Under the pieces are notes generated by a model. That model was not told where the DNA came from. It saw only the letters and a program-made list of their open reading frames with translations, and made no database searches. A DNA stretch of 64,000 nucleotides, taken from assembly GCA_047621305.1 (NCBI GenBank), contig JBLHNB010000004.1, positions 62,001 to 126,000 of the forward strand, read 5' to 3'. The translations under genes were made by a program, and so were the position numbers. Source of the stretch: Colwellia_A sp047621305. Lineage in GTDB: Bacteria; Pseudomonadota; Gammaproteobacteria; Enterobacterales; Alteromonadaceae. This document shows positions 37,082 through 46,663 of the stretch, piece after piece. The first letter of the stretch is position 1, and each line of letters begins with the position of its first letter.

Positions 37082-38323
37082 CTACTTACCCTTGAAAGCC
37101 GACATCATGTCCCACATAGGTGTAAATATACCCAAGGCAAGAATTAATACCATGCCCGCGACCATAGCGATCATAATCGGTTCAATTTTAGCGGTTAAGT
37201 TACCTAAGTCGTAGTCTACTTCGCGCTCATAATAATCGCCTACTTCGTCGAGCAACTCATCAACGCGCCCAGTTTCTTCACCTACTGCAATCATTTGTAA
37301 AACCAAGGAAGTAAATAAGGTACTGGCAAGGGCTGAACGCAATAAACTTTCGCCACTTTCAATAGAAGTACGTATTTTGAGTATTTTTTCACGCATAAAG
37401 CTATTGTCAACCGCATCAGCAACCAAGTTCAAACCGGTAGTCATTGGTACACCCGCTTTTAATACAATGGCAAAACTATGAGAGAATCTTGACAAGATTG
37501 AACGTTCGATAATGCTACCGACAATCGGTAATTTGGTCTTGCGTTTGTCCCACCAATAACGCCCTTTTTCTGTTTTTACATATTCACGAATACCAAAAAA
37601 ACCAGCGATACTTGCCACCAACATTTGCGGCCAATAATCTAAGAAAAAGTTAGAACTATTAATTAATGCTTTAGTTGCCCAAGGTAAGTCAGCACCCAAT
37701 TTAGTAAACATATTAGCAAACGTGGGAATAACAAAAATGTTTAAAATAACCATGGCGATAACCAAGGCGGCTAAAACAAAAGACGGGTATCGCAGCGCGG
37801 CTTTGATCCGTTTACGGGTTTCTTGCTCACGTTCAAAATAACTGGCGAGCTTTAAGAATGAACCATCAAGCTGACCGGTATTTTCACCTACATGAACTAA
37901 CGAAATGAAAAGTGGTGGGAATATTTTACTGTGTTTGTTCATTGCCGATGAAAGCGCATAACCCCCTTCCAACTGACTAGCGATATCAAATAAGGCTGTT
38001 TTAAATTTTACCGAATTACTCGACTCAGCCATGCCATTTATCGCACGTAAAATAGGCACGCCCGAGCGCATTAAGGCATACATTTGCCGACAGAAAATGA
38101 TCAAGTCATCTAAAGATACCACCGCAAAACCTAATAAATCACCGATGTCGATATTGGCAAGACTTTCACTATTTTTATCTTTTACCTTTGATGCTTCAAT
38201 TGCAATGGGAATAATACTTTGTCGTGAAAGTTGCTCAGCGACCGCGCCAGGGTTAGCGGCTTCAATAATGCCTTTAACCTGTGAGCCGCTGGCATCACGT
38301 CCGATATAATTAAAGGTCGGCAT
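37082..38323 (-). CDS. mshG: MSHA platform protein MshG (GspF/PilC family)
   Basis: 413 residues with the duplicated GspF layout: two cytoplasmic helical domains, the first after LDDLIIFCRQMYALMRSGVPIL and the second after RFSHSFAIVLKAGVPMTTGL, and three membrane helices. The N-terminus MPTFNYIGRDASGSQVKGII is typical. It is the inner-membrane platform on which the MshE ATPase works to assemble the pilus. It starts 8 bp after mshE. Confidence 0.95.
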   Translation of the reverse strand: MPTFNYIGRDASGSQVKGIIEAANPGAVAEQLSRQSIIPIAIEASKVKDKNSESLANIDIGDLLGFAVVSLDDLIIFCRQMYALMRSGVPILRAINGMAESSNSVKFKTALFDIASQLEGGYALSSAMNKHSKIFPPLFISLVHVGENTGQLDGSFLKLASYFEREQETRKRIKAALRYPSFVLAALVIAMVILNIFVIPTFANMFTKLGADLPWATKALINSSNFFLDYWPQMLVASIAGFFGIREYVKTEKGRYWWDKRKTKLPIVGSIIERSILSRFSHSFAIVLKAGVPMTTGLNLVADAVDNSFMREKILKIRTSIESGESLLRSALASTLFTSLVLQMIAVGEETGRVDELLDEVGDYYEREVDYDLGNLTAKIEPIMIAMVAGMVLILALGIFTPMWDMMSAFKGK

Positions 38324-38331
38324 ATTATCCC

Positions 38332-40047
38332 TTAGCCCGTAACATCAACAGTTTCAACCAAACGCAGCACTTCTTCCACGCTGGTTACGCCTTGGGTGGC
38401 ATAGTCAAATGCTGCCATTGCCAAAGGGGTAAATGTTGGGTTGGCTTTAGCCAGTTCGGTAAAGCTTTCGGCATCATCACGTTTAAGTGCGGTCATCATA
38501 GCTTCATTCATTTCAAGCAATTCAAAAACCCCGATCCGGCCTTTATAGCCAGTGTATTGACATGATTGACAGCCTTTGCCTTGTTTAAATTCTGCCGTGT
38601 TAACAACCTCACCGGCTAAATGAGTTAACCATAAAACTTCTTGGCTGTCAGGCTTATAAGGGACCTTACATTGCTCACAAACCCTACGCACTAATCGCTG
38701 CGCAATAACCGCTCTTAATGAACTGCCTACAAGAAATCCCGCCGCGCCCATATCGATGAGTCGCAAAGCACTCGTTATGGCATCGTTAGTATGTAAGGTA
38801 GATAATACCAAGTGACCGGTTAACGCTCCCCGTAAACCCATTTCTACCGTTTCTTGATCTCGCATTTCACCGACCATAATAATGTCGGGATCTTGTCGTA
38901 AAGCGGTACGTAAAACCGCAGAAAAGCTTAAGCCTATTTTACTGTTAATTTGTACTTGGTTAACACGAGATAAGCGATATTCGACCGGGTCTTCAACGGT
39001 GATTATTTTTTTGCTCGCTTGGTTCAGCTCACTTAAGCCAGCATATAAGGTGGTTGTTTTACCACTACCCGTTGGCCCTGTGACCAAAACCATGCCGTGG
39101 GGGCGAGATATTTGATGACGTATTCTTGCGATTAAATCTGCTGGCATTCCCGTTTGGTCAAACGATAATAACCCTGCGGTTTGATCAAGCAGACGCATAA
39201 CCACAGATTCACCGTATTGTACCGGCATAGTCGACATCCGCACATCAATACTGTGACCACTGATTTGTAAATGAAAACGTCCGTCTTGTGGCAAACGTTT
39301 TTCAGAGATGTCTAAACCTGCCATTAGTTTTAAACGTAGTACCATGGCTGAAGCAATTTTATTTTCTTTTAATACGTTTTCTTGTAATAAGCCGTCAATA
39401 CGCTGACGAATACGCAATTGATTTTCATCGGGTTCAATATGAATATCTGATGCACGCATTTGTACGGCATCTTCAAATACTGACTGTAATAACTTACCTA
39501 CCGTTGCGTCACCACCTTCATCATCAAATGTTGACGATAAATCAAAATCAGACGTTTGATCATATTCATCTTCTAACTGGCTTGCAAAAGACTCAATATC
39601 CGCGGTACGGCGATATAAACCATCAAAAGCTTCGTATAATTGAGATTCCATCACCACGGCAAGCTTTAAACTTTTTGGCGCAAGCATTTGTTCTAGTTGA
39701 TCAAGACCACCGAGATCCGCAGGGTCGCTCATTCCGACTAATACAGCATCCCCTTGGTCTTCAATGATCAGTGCACGCAGCCGACGAGCATGCACTTCTG
39801 GTAATAATAAGGCAACCTCCGTAGGAATACGGCGTTGACTGATATCTAAAAAAGGGACACCCAATTGTTGTGCTAAAAACTCAAGTAACTGACGTTCACC
39901 AATATGACCGAGCTCTACTAAGGCATCACCTAATTTTCGTCCCGTTGATTTTTGGCTATTTAAGGCCTCCATCAATTGCTCGTTAGTAATGATATGCTCA
40001 TGAACTAGTAAGTCACCAAGTCGCATTTTTAATTTTGGTGCTGCCAT
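38332..40047 (-). CDS. mshE: MSHA extension ATPase MshE with MshEN c-di-GMP-binding domain
   Basis: 571 residues from ATG 40047 (GGAG 6 nt upstream; an upstream ATG at 40083 would overlap mshN). The N-terminus has the MshEN tandem pattern: RLGDLLVHEHIITNEQLMEA then LGDALVELGHIGERQLLEFL, the fold shown in V. cholerae MshE to bind c-di-GMP. The ATPase core has Walker A GPTGSGKTTTL (near residue 328), an Asp box, Walker B GEMRDQETVEM and the tetracysteine zinc motif (CEQC and CQSC). It powers pilus extension. No MshE-adjacent retraction ATPase (pilT) is present in the window. Confidence 0.96.
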   Translation of the reverse strand: MAAPKLKMRLGDLLVHEHIITNEQLMEALNSQKSTGRKLGDALVELGHIGERQLLEFLAQQLGVPFLDISQRRIPTEVALLLPEVHARRLRALIIEDQGDAVLVGMSDPADLGGLDQLEQMLAPKSLKLAVVMESQLYEAFDGLYRRTADIESFASQLEDEYDQTSDFDLSSTFDDEGGDATVGKLLQSVFEDAVQMRASDIHIEPDENQLRIRQRIDGLLQENVLKENKIASAMVLRLKLMAGLDISEKRLPQDGRFHLQISGHSIDVRMSTMPVQYGESVVMRLLDQTAGLLSFDQTGMPADLIARIRHQISRPHGMVLVTGPTGSGKTTTLYAGLSELNQASKKIITVEDPVEYRLSRVNQVQINSKIGLSFSAVLRTALRQDPDIIMVGEMRDQETVEMGLRGALTGHLVLSTLHTNDAITSALRLIDMGAAGFLVGSSLRAVIAQRLVRRVCEQCKVPYKPDSQEVLWLTHLAGEVVNTAEFKQGKGCQSCQYTGYKGRIGVFELLEMNEAMMTALKRDDAESFTELAKANPTFTPLAMAAFDYATQGVTSVEEVLRLVETVDVTG

Positions 40048-40048
40048 A

Positions 40049-41284
40049 TTATTCTCCGAGTTCGATAAGACGTTTTTGTGCAAATTCAGCGCTACTAGTC
40101 GACAAATTATGTTGCGCTATTGCCGTTTGATAAGCCTGCTTAGCTTTTAAAAATTGACTATTACTATCAAAAGCTATAGCTAAACCTAACCACCAGCGCC
40201 CTTTATTCGCTTGTAAATGAACTAGCTGCTGATAAGCTTTAATTGCACTTAAAAACTGCCCTTGCTGTTGCGCGGTGCTTGCCAATAATGTTTGATACTC
40301 AATATTTTCCGCATCAGCTAAAACCACTAACGTTTGTAATGCGCTTTCGCCCTGCCCTTGATTTAAGTATATACGGGCTTGCATTAAACGGTATTCGCTA
40401 TCTTGTGGTGCTAGCGCAATGCCTTGTGATAACAAATTTAAAGCCGGTTGGTATGATTGCCGTCCAAACCATAATGCGGCTAACTGCTTACGTGCCTGTT
40501 TATGATTAGGGGTCAACAGTAATATTTCTTCAAAAAGCAGCTCTGCTTGCATAATGTCGTTATCTAAAAAGGCTTGTTTAGCACGCGAAAACTTTTGCTT
40601 TGCTAAATCTTGCGGCGACATTTTTCGTCTAGAAATAGTTAAGTTTGAGGGTATAGCAGGTGCAGTTTTATTTTCTATTGCATCAACACTAACCCTATCG
40701 ACTAAGACTTTTGAGTTATCAACTGTGCCAGTATGACTAGTAAGTGGTCGATTATTATTAATTTTGTTAATTTTGTTATTCTGGATATTGGTTTTTGTAA
40801 TATTTGGAGTGCTATTGGAAGTGCTACTGTCAGGATTAATGATAACGGGTGTGATCTGGTGCTGAGCTATTGCCTGAATACTTGTCTTAACATTTGTCTC
40901 AACATTTTTCTCAACACTAGCACTCGCTTTAAATTCTGCTGGGTTCACCGTCGCTTTATTTACACTTATTACAGGTTCAGCGGCATTAGTCGCTTGAACA
41001 ATAGTGGGCATTGCGTTTTTTTGTGTCTCAGAGGAAACCACGGGGGTGTTATTATTTTTTTGTTGTGCTTTTAATAATTGATTTTCGTTATAGAGTTGCC
41101 AGAAAAATAGACCAATAATATTTAATAAAACAACAACAGCAATACTCACGATTATTACTTTTTTAGAAGCATGATTATTCGCCATCAATACCGCATTATT
41201 GGCCAATGCTGAGTTTTTATCAGCTTGGCGTTGATCGAGATCTTTTAACATTTGATTGATCACACTCAAGCGGTTATTCCCCAT
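40049..41284 (-). CDS. mshN: MSHA biogenesis protein MshN (TPR protein)
   Basis: 411 residues. A cytoplasmic stretch (MLKDLDQRQADK), one membrane helix (about 39-60), a Pro/Asn/Thr-rich low-complexity linker with runs such as NKINKINNN (about 75-200), then C-terminal tetratricopeptide repeats (about 225-410, FSRAKQAFLDNDIMQAELLF). In MSHA systems MshN is the inner-membrane TPR protein that links the secretin and assembly platform. It overlaps mshM by 19 bp and is immediately followed by mshE. Confidence 0.9.
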   Translation of the reverse strand: MGNNRLSVINQMLKDLDQRQADKNSALANNAVLMANNHASKKVIIVSIAVVVLLNIIGLFFWQLYNENQLLKAQQKNNNTPVVSSETQKNAMPTIVQATNAAEPVISVNKATVNPAEFKASASVEKNVETNVKTSIQAIAQHQITPVIINPDSSTSNSTPNITKTNIQNNKINKINNNRPLTSHTGTVDNSKVLVDRVSVDAIENKTAPAIPSNLTISRRKMSPQDLAKQKFSRAKQAFLDNDIMQAELLFEEILLLTPNHKQARKQLAALWFGRQSYQPALNLLSQGIALAPQDSEYRLMQARIYLNQGQGESALQTLVVLADAENIEYQTLLASTAQQQGQFLSAIKAYQQLVHLQANKGRWWLGLAIAFDSNSQFLKAKQAYQTAIAQHNLSTSSAEFAQKRLIELGE

Positions 41285-42168
41285 AAATAATAAGCAGATA
41301 ACGCCAATACGATCAAGCCTGCGCTAGCCATCAATAAGCGATAGTTCACCTGTATTAATTGGGTATCGTCGGTATCGTTAATTGCTATTTTAAGGTGCCA
41401 TGAATCAATTTGATACTGTCCTTGCCCATAAGCAAGCATGAGCATTTTGTGGCATAATATATTTACTAAGCGTGGCACGCCCCCAGTTGCTTTCGCTATT
41501 TTTTTACACAGTTTTTTATTAAACAATGCCACACCTTGGTAACCTGCAATTTGTAAACGGTGTTGAATATAATGCTCTACTTCCACCACTTTCATCGCTC
41601 GTAGTTGGTAAGAAAATGTAATACGTTGACGTAATTGTCTAAAATCATTTTCGTTTAAACGTTGGTCTAATTCTGGTTGAGCAAACATCACCACTTGCAA
41701 TAATTTACGTGTTTCCGTTTCTAAGTTGGTAAATAAACGTAACGCTTCAAGACTGTCCGAAGGTAATGCCTGTGCTTCATCCAAGATTAGTACCACGGAA
41801 TGTCCTTGCGTATGTAATTCTAACAATCGTGACTGAATGCGCTGTGTTAATAGTGATACCGACATCCGTTGTGCTTGCTTAACGCCTAACTCAGCAGCAA
41901 CAGCTCGACGTAATTCATCAGGGCTTAAAAAAGGATTAGGAATATAGGCCGTAATAAAATGCTCGGGAATTTCATTAAGGAGTTTACGGCACAGTAAGGT
42001 TTTACCCGTGCCAACTTCACCAATAACTTTAATGAAACCCTCGCCCGTTTTCAACGCCGTCATTAATACCGCTAACGCTTCATGATGAGGTTCTAGCCCT
42101 AAAAAAAAACTGGTGTTCGGGGTTAACGTAAAGGGTAATTCTCGTAAACCAAAATGATACAAGTACAT
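41266..42168 (-). CDS. mshM: MSHA ATPase MshM (ExeA/GspA family)
   Basis: 300 residues. An AAA-type ATPase with Walker A GEVGTGKTLL near residue 50, Walker B VVLILDEAQALP and a sensor region LLQVVMFAQPEL, then one C-terminal membrane helix (about 279-297). It resembles ExeA, which together with its partner inserts the secretin through peptidoglycan. The gene follows mshL after 3 bp and overlaps mshN. Confidence 0.93.
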   Translation of the reverse strand: MYLYHFGLRELPFTLTPNTSFFLGLEPHHEALAVLMTALKTGEGFIKVIGEVGTGKTLLCRKLLNEIPEHFITAYIPNPFLSPDELRRAVAAELGVKQAQRMSVSLLTQRIQSRLLELHTQGHSVVLILDEAQALPSDSLEALRLFTNLETETRKLLQVVMFAQPELDQRLNENDFRQLRQRITFSYQLRAMKVVEVEHYIQHRLQIAGYQGVALFNKKLCKKIAKATGGVPRLVNILCHKMLMLAYGQGQYQIDSWHLKIAINDTDDTQLIQVNYRLLMASAGLIVLALSAYYLWGITA

Positions 42169-42171
42169 ACT

Positions 42172-43929
42172 TTATTGACTTTTACTGTCGAGTTCTAAAG
42201 TTTGCTTATCTTCAGGAAACCATTGTTTTAATAAAGAACGTGCATCTTTTAATTGGTTGCTCCATGTATTTTGACCAACAACTATCGGTTTAAGCATAAT
42301 CACCAGCTCTTTCTTTTGAGTGGTTTGACCTTTACTTCTAAACAATCCACCAACAAAAGGTATATCTCCTAACAACGGGGTTTTCGATTCATTATCCACT
42401 TTACGTGTTTCAATTAACCCACCAATAATCACTATTTCTCCTGATTTTGCACGAATGATGGTATCTGATTCACGCACACTACTTTGTGCTAAAGGTAGTG
42501 AAAAATCATCGTCACCGATGCGAATAGTTTTTGTTTGTTCAGCCGTAATACTTACTGAGGGGTGAACATGGAGTATCACTTCACCATTTTCATCAATCTG
42601 CGGCGTAACGTCTAATGCTATACCAGAGAAAAATGGTGTTAAGGTGACTTCTGGCGTAGTTGTGGTTGCTGTGCCTGTTGTGGTTGTACTAGAAACATCG
42701 GTGACAAAATATTCGTCTTTACCTACTTTAATCACGGCTTTTTGATTATTGGTTGCGGTGATACGAGGGCTAGAGAGTACTTGCACATTACCTTGTGTTG
42801 ACAGTAATTTTATCACGCCTGAAAAGTCGGTGTTTTTAAAAGCAAGGCTAGTTACACCACCGATAGTACCTGAAATGGTATTTGCAATAATATTACCTGT
42901 GGTATTAAAGTTAAAATCGGTGTTATCCACATGGCCTAAAACGCGATCCCACTTAACACCTTGTTGATAGTCTTCATTGAGCGTGACTTCCATTATTTTG
43001 GCTTCAATGATGACTTGGCGACGAAGATGTTGCTGTGATTTATCAATAAACTTTTTAATGGCGATAATTTCATGAGGAAAAGCACGAACAGTCACTAAAC
43101 CTGCTTGCGGAGAGACAATCACTGAACGATCGCCGCCACTGGTCGATTTAACACCTAATAAGGCTTGTAGGTTTTCTTTGAGTTCTTGCCAGTAATTAGA
43201 TTCATTACTCGTATAAATATTGGTACCACTACTTGAACTTTGATTATTCTGTGCACCGTTACCGCTAGAATTATTTGAGCCATTTGAGTTATTTGAGCTG
43301 CGATTATTACTATTTGAACCACTGCCATTTGAACCACCACCTGAACCAGGGTCGTTTTCTGATACGCCGCCTGAACTAACACTGGTATTTGATGAACCAC
43401 TTCGTGTGACAAATAAGTAGTTTAAAGCAATTGTTTCTGTACGCATTCCAGCTGCATAGACCTGAATTATTTTGCCATTACGTTGAATATTGTAACCGTA
43501 AAGTTCTTCAACAACGTCTAATGTTTCATCTAACGTCACGTCTTTTAGATTGAGGGTAATGGTGCCGGTCACATCAGGATGTACCGCGATACTATAGGGA
43601 GAATCATCAACAATAGCGGCAAAAAATTCTGCTGCGGCAACTTGACTTGCAGCTATTTCTAATCGTTTTTCAGCAAGTAGCCCTTGTTTAGCTTGTTGCA
43701 TGGTTTGCTGCATTAGTTCTTGTTGCACAAAATTTGGTACTGCTGACAAAGGCTTTTGCAGAATCGGCTGTTCTGATATTTCAATAGCATTGTCGGAAGT
43801 ACTGTTTACAACCGCCGGAACCTCAGATGCCGACTGACATCCTAGTAAAGCCAACAAGGCCAAAACAGGTGCGTAACATAACGGTGAGACTTTTGTGGTA
43901 AAATTTCGTTTATTATTTATTTTTTTCAT
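42172..43929 (-). CDS. mshL: MSHA outer-membrane secretin MshL
   Basis: 585 residues, an outer-membrane lipoprotein by its lipobox LLGC (Cys near residue 31). The order is a linker, an STN/N0 domain (about 105-160, DVTLDETLDVVEELYGYNIQ), a low-complexity Ser/Asn/Gly stretch of about 70 residues (about 176-245), an N1 domain, then the secretin beta-domain with VQVLSSPRITATNNQKAVIK and the C-terminal VIIGGLIETRK...PLLGDIPFVGGLFRS. It forms the multimeric channel for the pilus. It overlaps mshK by 4 bp. Confidence 0.94.
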   Translation of the reverse strand: MKKINNKRNFTTKVSPLCYAPVLALLALLGCQSASEVPAVVNSTSDNAIEISEQPILQKPLSAVPNFVQQELMQQTMQQAKQGLLAEKRLEIAASQVAAAEFFAAIVDDSPYSIAVHPDVTGTITLNLKDVTLDETLDVVEELYGYNIQRNGKIIQVYAAGMRTETIALNYLFVTRSGSSNTSVSSGGVSENDPGSGGGSNGSGSNSNNRSSNNSNGSNNSSGNGAQNNQSSSSGTNIYTSNESNYWQELKENLQALLGVKSTSGGDRSVIVSPQAGLVTVRAFPHEIIAIKKFIDKSQQHLRRQVIIEAKIMEVTLNEDYQQGVKWDRVLGHVDNTDFNFNTTGNIIANTISGTIGGVTSLAFKNTDFSGVIKLLSTQGNVQVLSSPRITATNNQKAVIKVGKDEYFVTDVSSTTTTGTATTTTPEVTLTPFFSGIALDVTPQIDENGEVILHVHPSVSITAEQTKTIRIGDDDFSLPLAQSSVRESDTIIRAKSGEIVIIGGLIETRKVDNESKTPLLGDIPFVGGLFRSKGQTTQKKELVIMLKPIVVGQNTWSNQLKDARSLLKQWFPEDKQTLELDSKSQ

Positions 43930-44267
43930 GGGGATTTCACTACAACATCAGAAAATATAGTCAATGTAAGGCGTTCGTCATCTAACCCTAATGTGACACT
44001 TTTATCATTTACTACCAGCACTTTATGCCTACCAATAGTATCGCCCACTTTCAATACTTTACCATTAATTATTGCGGTACGAACTTTATCACCATAAACA
44101 ATAGTTTCTAAAACTAATGGGGTAACTTTGTTAGCATGGTTCGCATCGGCAATACCATAAGCCGATAAGGGTTTAGTTGGGTCAACACTTTGCGCAAACG
44201 AATTAACCATCAGTAAAAATGAAGTAGAGAGTAAAAGAAACGAATAATGAAACAATTTAAACACCAA
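43926..44267 (-). CDS. mshK: MSHA biogenesis protein MshK (PilP-like)
   Basis: 113 residues with a signal peptide (VFKLFHYSFLLLSTSFLLMV, cleavage near SFAQS) and a small periplasmic domain with DPTKPL, TIVYGDKVRTAIINGK and LKVGDTIGRHKV, resembling PilP/GspC homology regions. It probably contacts the secretin. It overlaps mshJ by 11 bp and mshL by 4 bp. Confidence 0.88.
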   Translation of the reverse strand: MVFKLFHYSFLLLSTSFLLMVNSFAQSVDPTKPLSAYGIADANHANKVTPLVLETIVYGDKVRTAIINGKVLKVGDTIGRHKVLVVNDKSVTLGLDDERLTLTIFSDVVVKSP

Positions 44268-44952
44268 TAAACTCCTTTTTTGTACTTAAACTATACATTT
44301 CTATTTCTAGTTCACTTATGGGATATTCTTTTATTTTATAATCAAATTTTTGCCAAAAAAATGTCCAAGGCAAGCTTTCTAATTGTGTTAAATAATCCCT
44401 TAACTGAAAATAACGTCCCTTTAATTTAAGTTTAATACCATGACGATACAAGCTTAATGAAGGATCGCTGTCTTGGGTTTCGCGTTTAGAAGCATTGTTG
44501 TTATTTTCATTATTGGTTGCGGCAGAAGTAACCACTTTTTTCGCGCCAACCAGTTCAAATGATAATAATGACACACCTTTTTTTACTTTAAGTAACTCAA
44601 GTAATGCGTACCTCATTTGAATAGGATCTATTAATTCTGAGGTTAAGGTGAGTAATTCGGCATCTACTTTATTGAGCTTATGTTCGTAAGTCAGTATTTG
44701 TTGACGTAGGGTAACATTAGGATCCGTTTGTAACGCTTGTTCAAACATTGTGATATTAGAGCGCTGGGATCTATTATCGGCGCTAAGCTGCTTAATATTT
44801 TTTTCAAGTTGGCGAGACTCGATTATTTTACTTTCAATCGCTAAAGTAAAAAAAACAAAACCAATAAGAACCAAGCCCGACAGTAAAATAAGATATTGCT
44901 CTCGCGGGCTAATGGTTAGAAATTTATCTGTGTAGACATGCCATTGTTTCAT
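44257..44952 (-). CDS. mshJ: MSHA biogenesis protein MshJ (PilO-like)
   Basis: 231 residues: a short cytoplasmic N-terminus (SPREQYLILLSG), one membrane helix (about 20-40), a coiled coil (about 45-110) and a periplasmic ferredoxin-like PilO domain near the C-terminus (LKLKGRYFQLRDYLTQLESL). An Asn/Lys-rich stretch of about 25 residues separates them. It pairs with the PilN-like protein encoded just upstream, with which it overlaps by one base. Confidence 0.9.
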   Translation of the reverse strand: MKQWHVYTDKFLTISPREQYLILLSGLVLIGFVFFTLAIESKIIESRQLEKNIKQLSADNRSQRSNITMFEQALQTDPNVTLRQQILTYEHKLNKVDAELLTLTSELIDPIQMRYALLELLKVKKGVSLLSFELVGAKKVVTSAATNNENNNNASKRETQDSDPSLSLYRHGIKLKLKGRYFQLRDYLTQLESLPWTFFWQKFDYKIKEYPISELEIEMYSLSTKKEFIGV

Positions 44953-45566
44953 CAGTTTAATTTCTCCACTGCTATTTTTGAGCTAACGATAAAATCTGTC
45001 AGTTTTTGCTCATTTTCAGTTAGAGTGAAATTTACAAACGCCTTTCCCGAGAGTAACCTTGAATTTTCAAAACCTGCTAACCATGCTGGTACTGAGCTTG
45101 GGGTTTTAGCAACGCCGGAAAAACGCATATCGTCATTATCAATACTGACGCGCTTTAAGCTGATATCGGGGTGATGCATGGCTGATAATTCCGTCATTGC
45201 TGCGGCAAAGCCGATAACATTGGTACGGCCTCGATCGGTTAACTGATTATATAAGCCTTTTTTATTTGCTAAAATTAATTTTAATAGCGCTAATTGTTCA
45301 GTGAGTTCGTTACTGGGTTTATGCTGTCGAAGTTTTACTTCTAAAGCTGTGACTTGCGCCATCAGCAGTGAATTTTCACTCACTAAAGCGATATGTTGAT
45401 TGTTGAGATTGGCTAATTGATATTGACTAAATATCATCCAAAAAAACATGAAAACAAACGTTAGAGCCCAAATACTAACAACGCGTTGCAACGACCATAG
45501 TGGTTTCTTGGGTTGCAGTTCAGCCTGAAATAAGTTGATGGTATGTTTGCGTAGGTCACTATTCAT
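44952..45566 (-). CDS. mshI2: MSHA biogenesis protein MshI2 (PilN-like)
   Basis: 204 residues from ATG 45566 (MNSDLRKHTINLF), overlapping the end of the upstream gene by 8 bp; a longer in-frame start adds six residues. The N-terminal NLFQAELQPKK is the PilN motif that docks into the PilM-like partner. One membrane helix spans about 33-52, then a coiled coil and a PilN-like periplasmic domain. Shewanella-type MSHA loci also split this function in two genes. Confidence 0.88.
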   Translation of the reverse strand: MNSDLRKHTINLFQAELQPKKPLWSLQRVVSIWALTFVFMFFWMIFSQYQLANLNNQHIALVSENSLLMAQVTALEVKLRQHKPSNELTEQLALLKLILANKKGLYNQLTDRGRTNVIGFAAAMTELSAMHHPDISLKRVSIDNDDMRFSGVAKTPSSVPAWLAGFENSRLLSGKAFVNFTLTENEQKLTDFIVSSKIAVEKLN

Positions 45567-46461
45567 TATCGACCACCATGCCATTTAGCCTTGTTGCCCC
45601 AATGGCTACCGCAAACTCACGTTGCAGCTCAAAACCTGCTGGCATTGATAATAGTTCAACCGGTATATGGGTATTTTCAGCCAGTTTTCTAGCCAAAAAA
45701 CCTTCATTAGCAATGGGGATGATTACTTTAATACTTTTTATTGGTGCCTGTTTTAATTGACGCTCAAAATAATCGATTGAACGTTGTATCTCTAAACTTA
45801 ATGAGTCAATAACTGTCATTGCGAGTTCATCTTCACTTTTTGTGGATATTTGCGTATAACCACGTAAGCGTCGGTGAAAATAAACATGACCATCCTGCAC
45901 AATGAGCAATAAAATTTCTTCATCTTCGCGCTGACAAACTAATAAACATGGGCTACTTTGCACCGGTAAAAGTTTCGCAAAAGCGAACTCAGCAATGGTG
46001 ATCATTGTTACAGGTAAATCTTCTTTCTTAAGCCGTTCGACAATTTTTTTTAAAACGGAAAGCTCTGCACATACCACATTTATTTTTTCTGCCGTGCCAA
46101 CCAATATTGGCCCATCAAAATAGTCGAGGATCATATTTTCAGGACTATAAGGAACTAAATCTTTGACCTGCCATTTTAATGCACCTAAAATTTCTGACTC
46201 AGGCACGTTGGGCTTATTAACTTGAATTATTTGATATTGTTCAGAAGATAAAACAACCTGACAAGCCCCTTCAAGTTGATGTTTTTTCTTCAATACGGAA
46301 AAACTGTGGACAGCATTTTTATTGACAACTTTTTGGCACTTACTTTCACCCTTATCGGGAATATGACAAAAAGCCAGCGATTGCTGGCGTAAACTAACGC
46401 TGATATTGTGCGTTGATTTGCTTTTTGAAAAAAAATTCTTTATTTTAGTATTGAGTGCCAT
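45559..46461 (-). CDS. mshI: MSHA biogenesis protein MshI (PilM-like)
   Basis: 300 residues, cytosolic, without membrane helices. It resembles the PilM/GspL actin-like fold, with ALKWQVKDLVPYSPENMILD and DSLSLEIQRSIDYFERQL, but its phosphate-binding loops are poorly conserved, as in known MshI proteins. It is the first gene of the mshI-to-mshQ transcription unit, behind a candidate promoter and separated from mshH by a terminator. Confidence 0.88.
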   Translation of the reverse strand: MALNTKIKNFFSKSKSTHNISVSLRQQSLAFCHIPDKGESKCQKVVNKNAVHSFSVLKKKHQLEGACQVVLSSEQYQIIQVNKPNVPESEILGALKWQVKDLVPYSPENMILDYFDGPILVGTAEKINVVCAELSVLKKIVERLKKEDLPVTMITIAEFAFAKLLPVQSSPCLLVCQREDEEILLLIVQDGHVYFHRRLRGYTQISTKSEDELAMTVIDSLSLEIQRSIDYFERQLKQAPIKSIKVIIPIANEGFLARKLAENTHIPVELLSMPAGFELQREFAVAIGATRLNGMVVDNE

Positions 46462-46502
46462 TTATCGCTATTATTATGTTATTAAACGAAAACTCTAAAG
46501 TT

Positions 46503-46530
46503 ATTATGCTCTATTCGCTGTTGTTCGCAA
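46503..46530 (-). promoter_or_regulatory. Candidate sigma-70 promoter of the mshI operon
   Basis: Minus-strand TTGCGA (-35, 46525-46530), a 16-bp spacer and CATAAT (-10, 46503-46508), giving a leader of about 35 nt before the mshI ATG. The location just after the mshH terminator supports it. Confidence 0.45.
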
Positions 46531-46591
46531 GTTTTTAATAACCTTATCTTTATTTAATATTAGACTAATATCATTTCAATTAATTTTTTTA

Positions 46592-46634
46592 TTTTTCAGT
46601 AACTAAAAAATAAAAACTTTTAGTTACTGAAAAA
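46592..46634. repeat. Perfect 17-bp inverted repeat between mshH and mshI
   Basis: TTTTTCAGTAACTAAAA (46592-46608) and TTTTAGTTACTGAAAAA (46618-46634) are exact inverted copies around a 9-nt AT loop. The T and A tracts are on the wrong sides for an intrinsic terminator on either strand. It lies about 60-130 bp upstream of the candidate mshI promoter and could be an operator or a folded RNA 3' end of mshH. Confidence 0.85.
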
Positions 46635-46663
46635 CTAGGTGACGGTATTCATATGGTTATTAT

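Noticed and set aside
39288..39767. Long plus-strand frame of 159 codons opposite mshE
   Set aside because: It is a shadow of the conserved mshE coding frame and shows no family similarity.
46592..46634. Intrinsic terminator at the 17-bp inverted repeat
   Set aside because: T residues come before and A residues after the stem on both strands, the reverse of a terminator. The short hairpin at 46684-46698 fits better.
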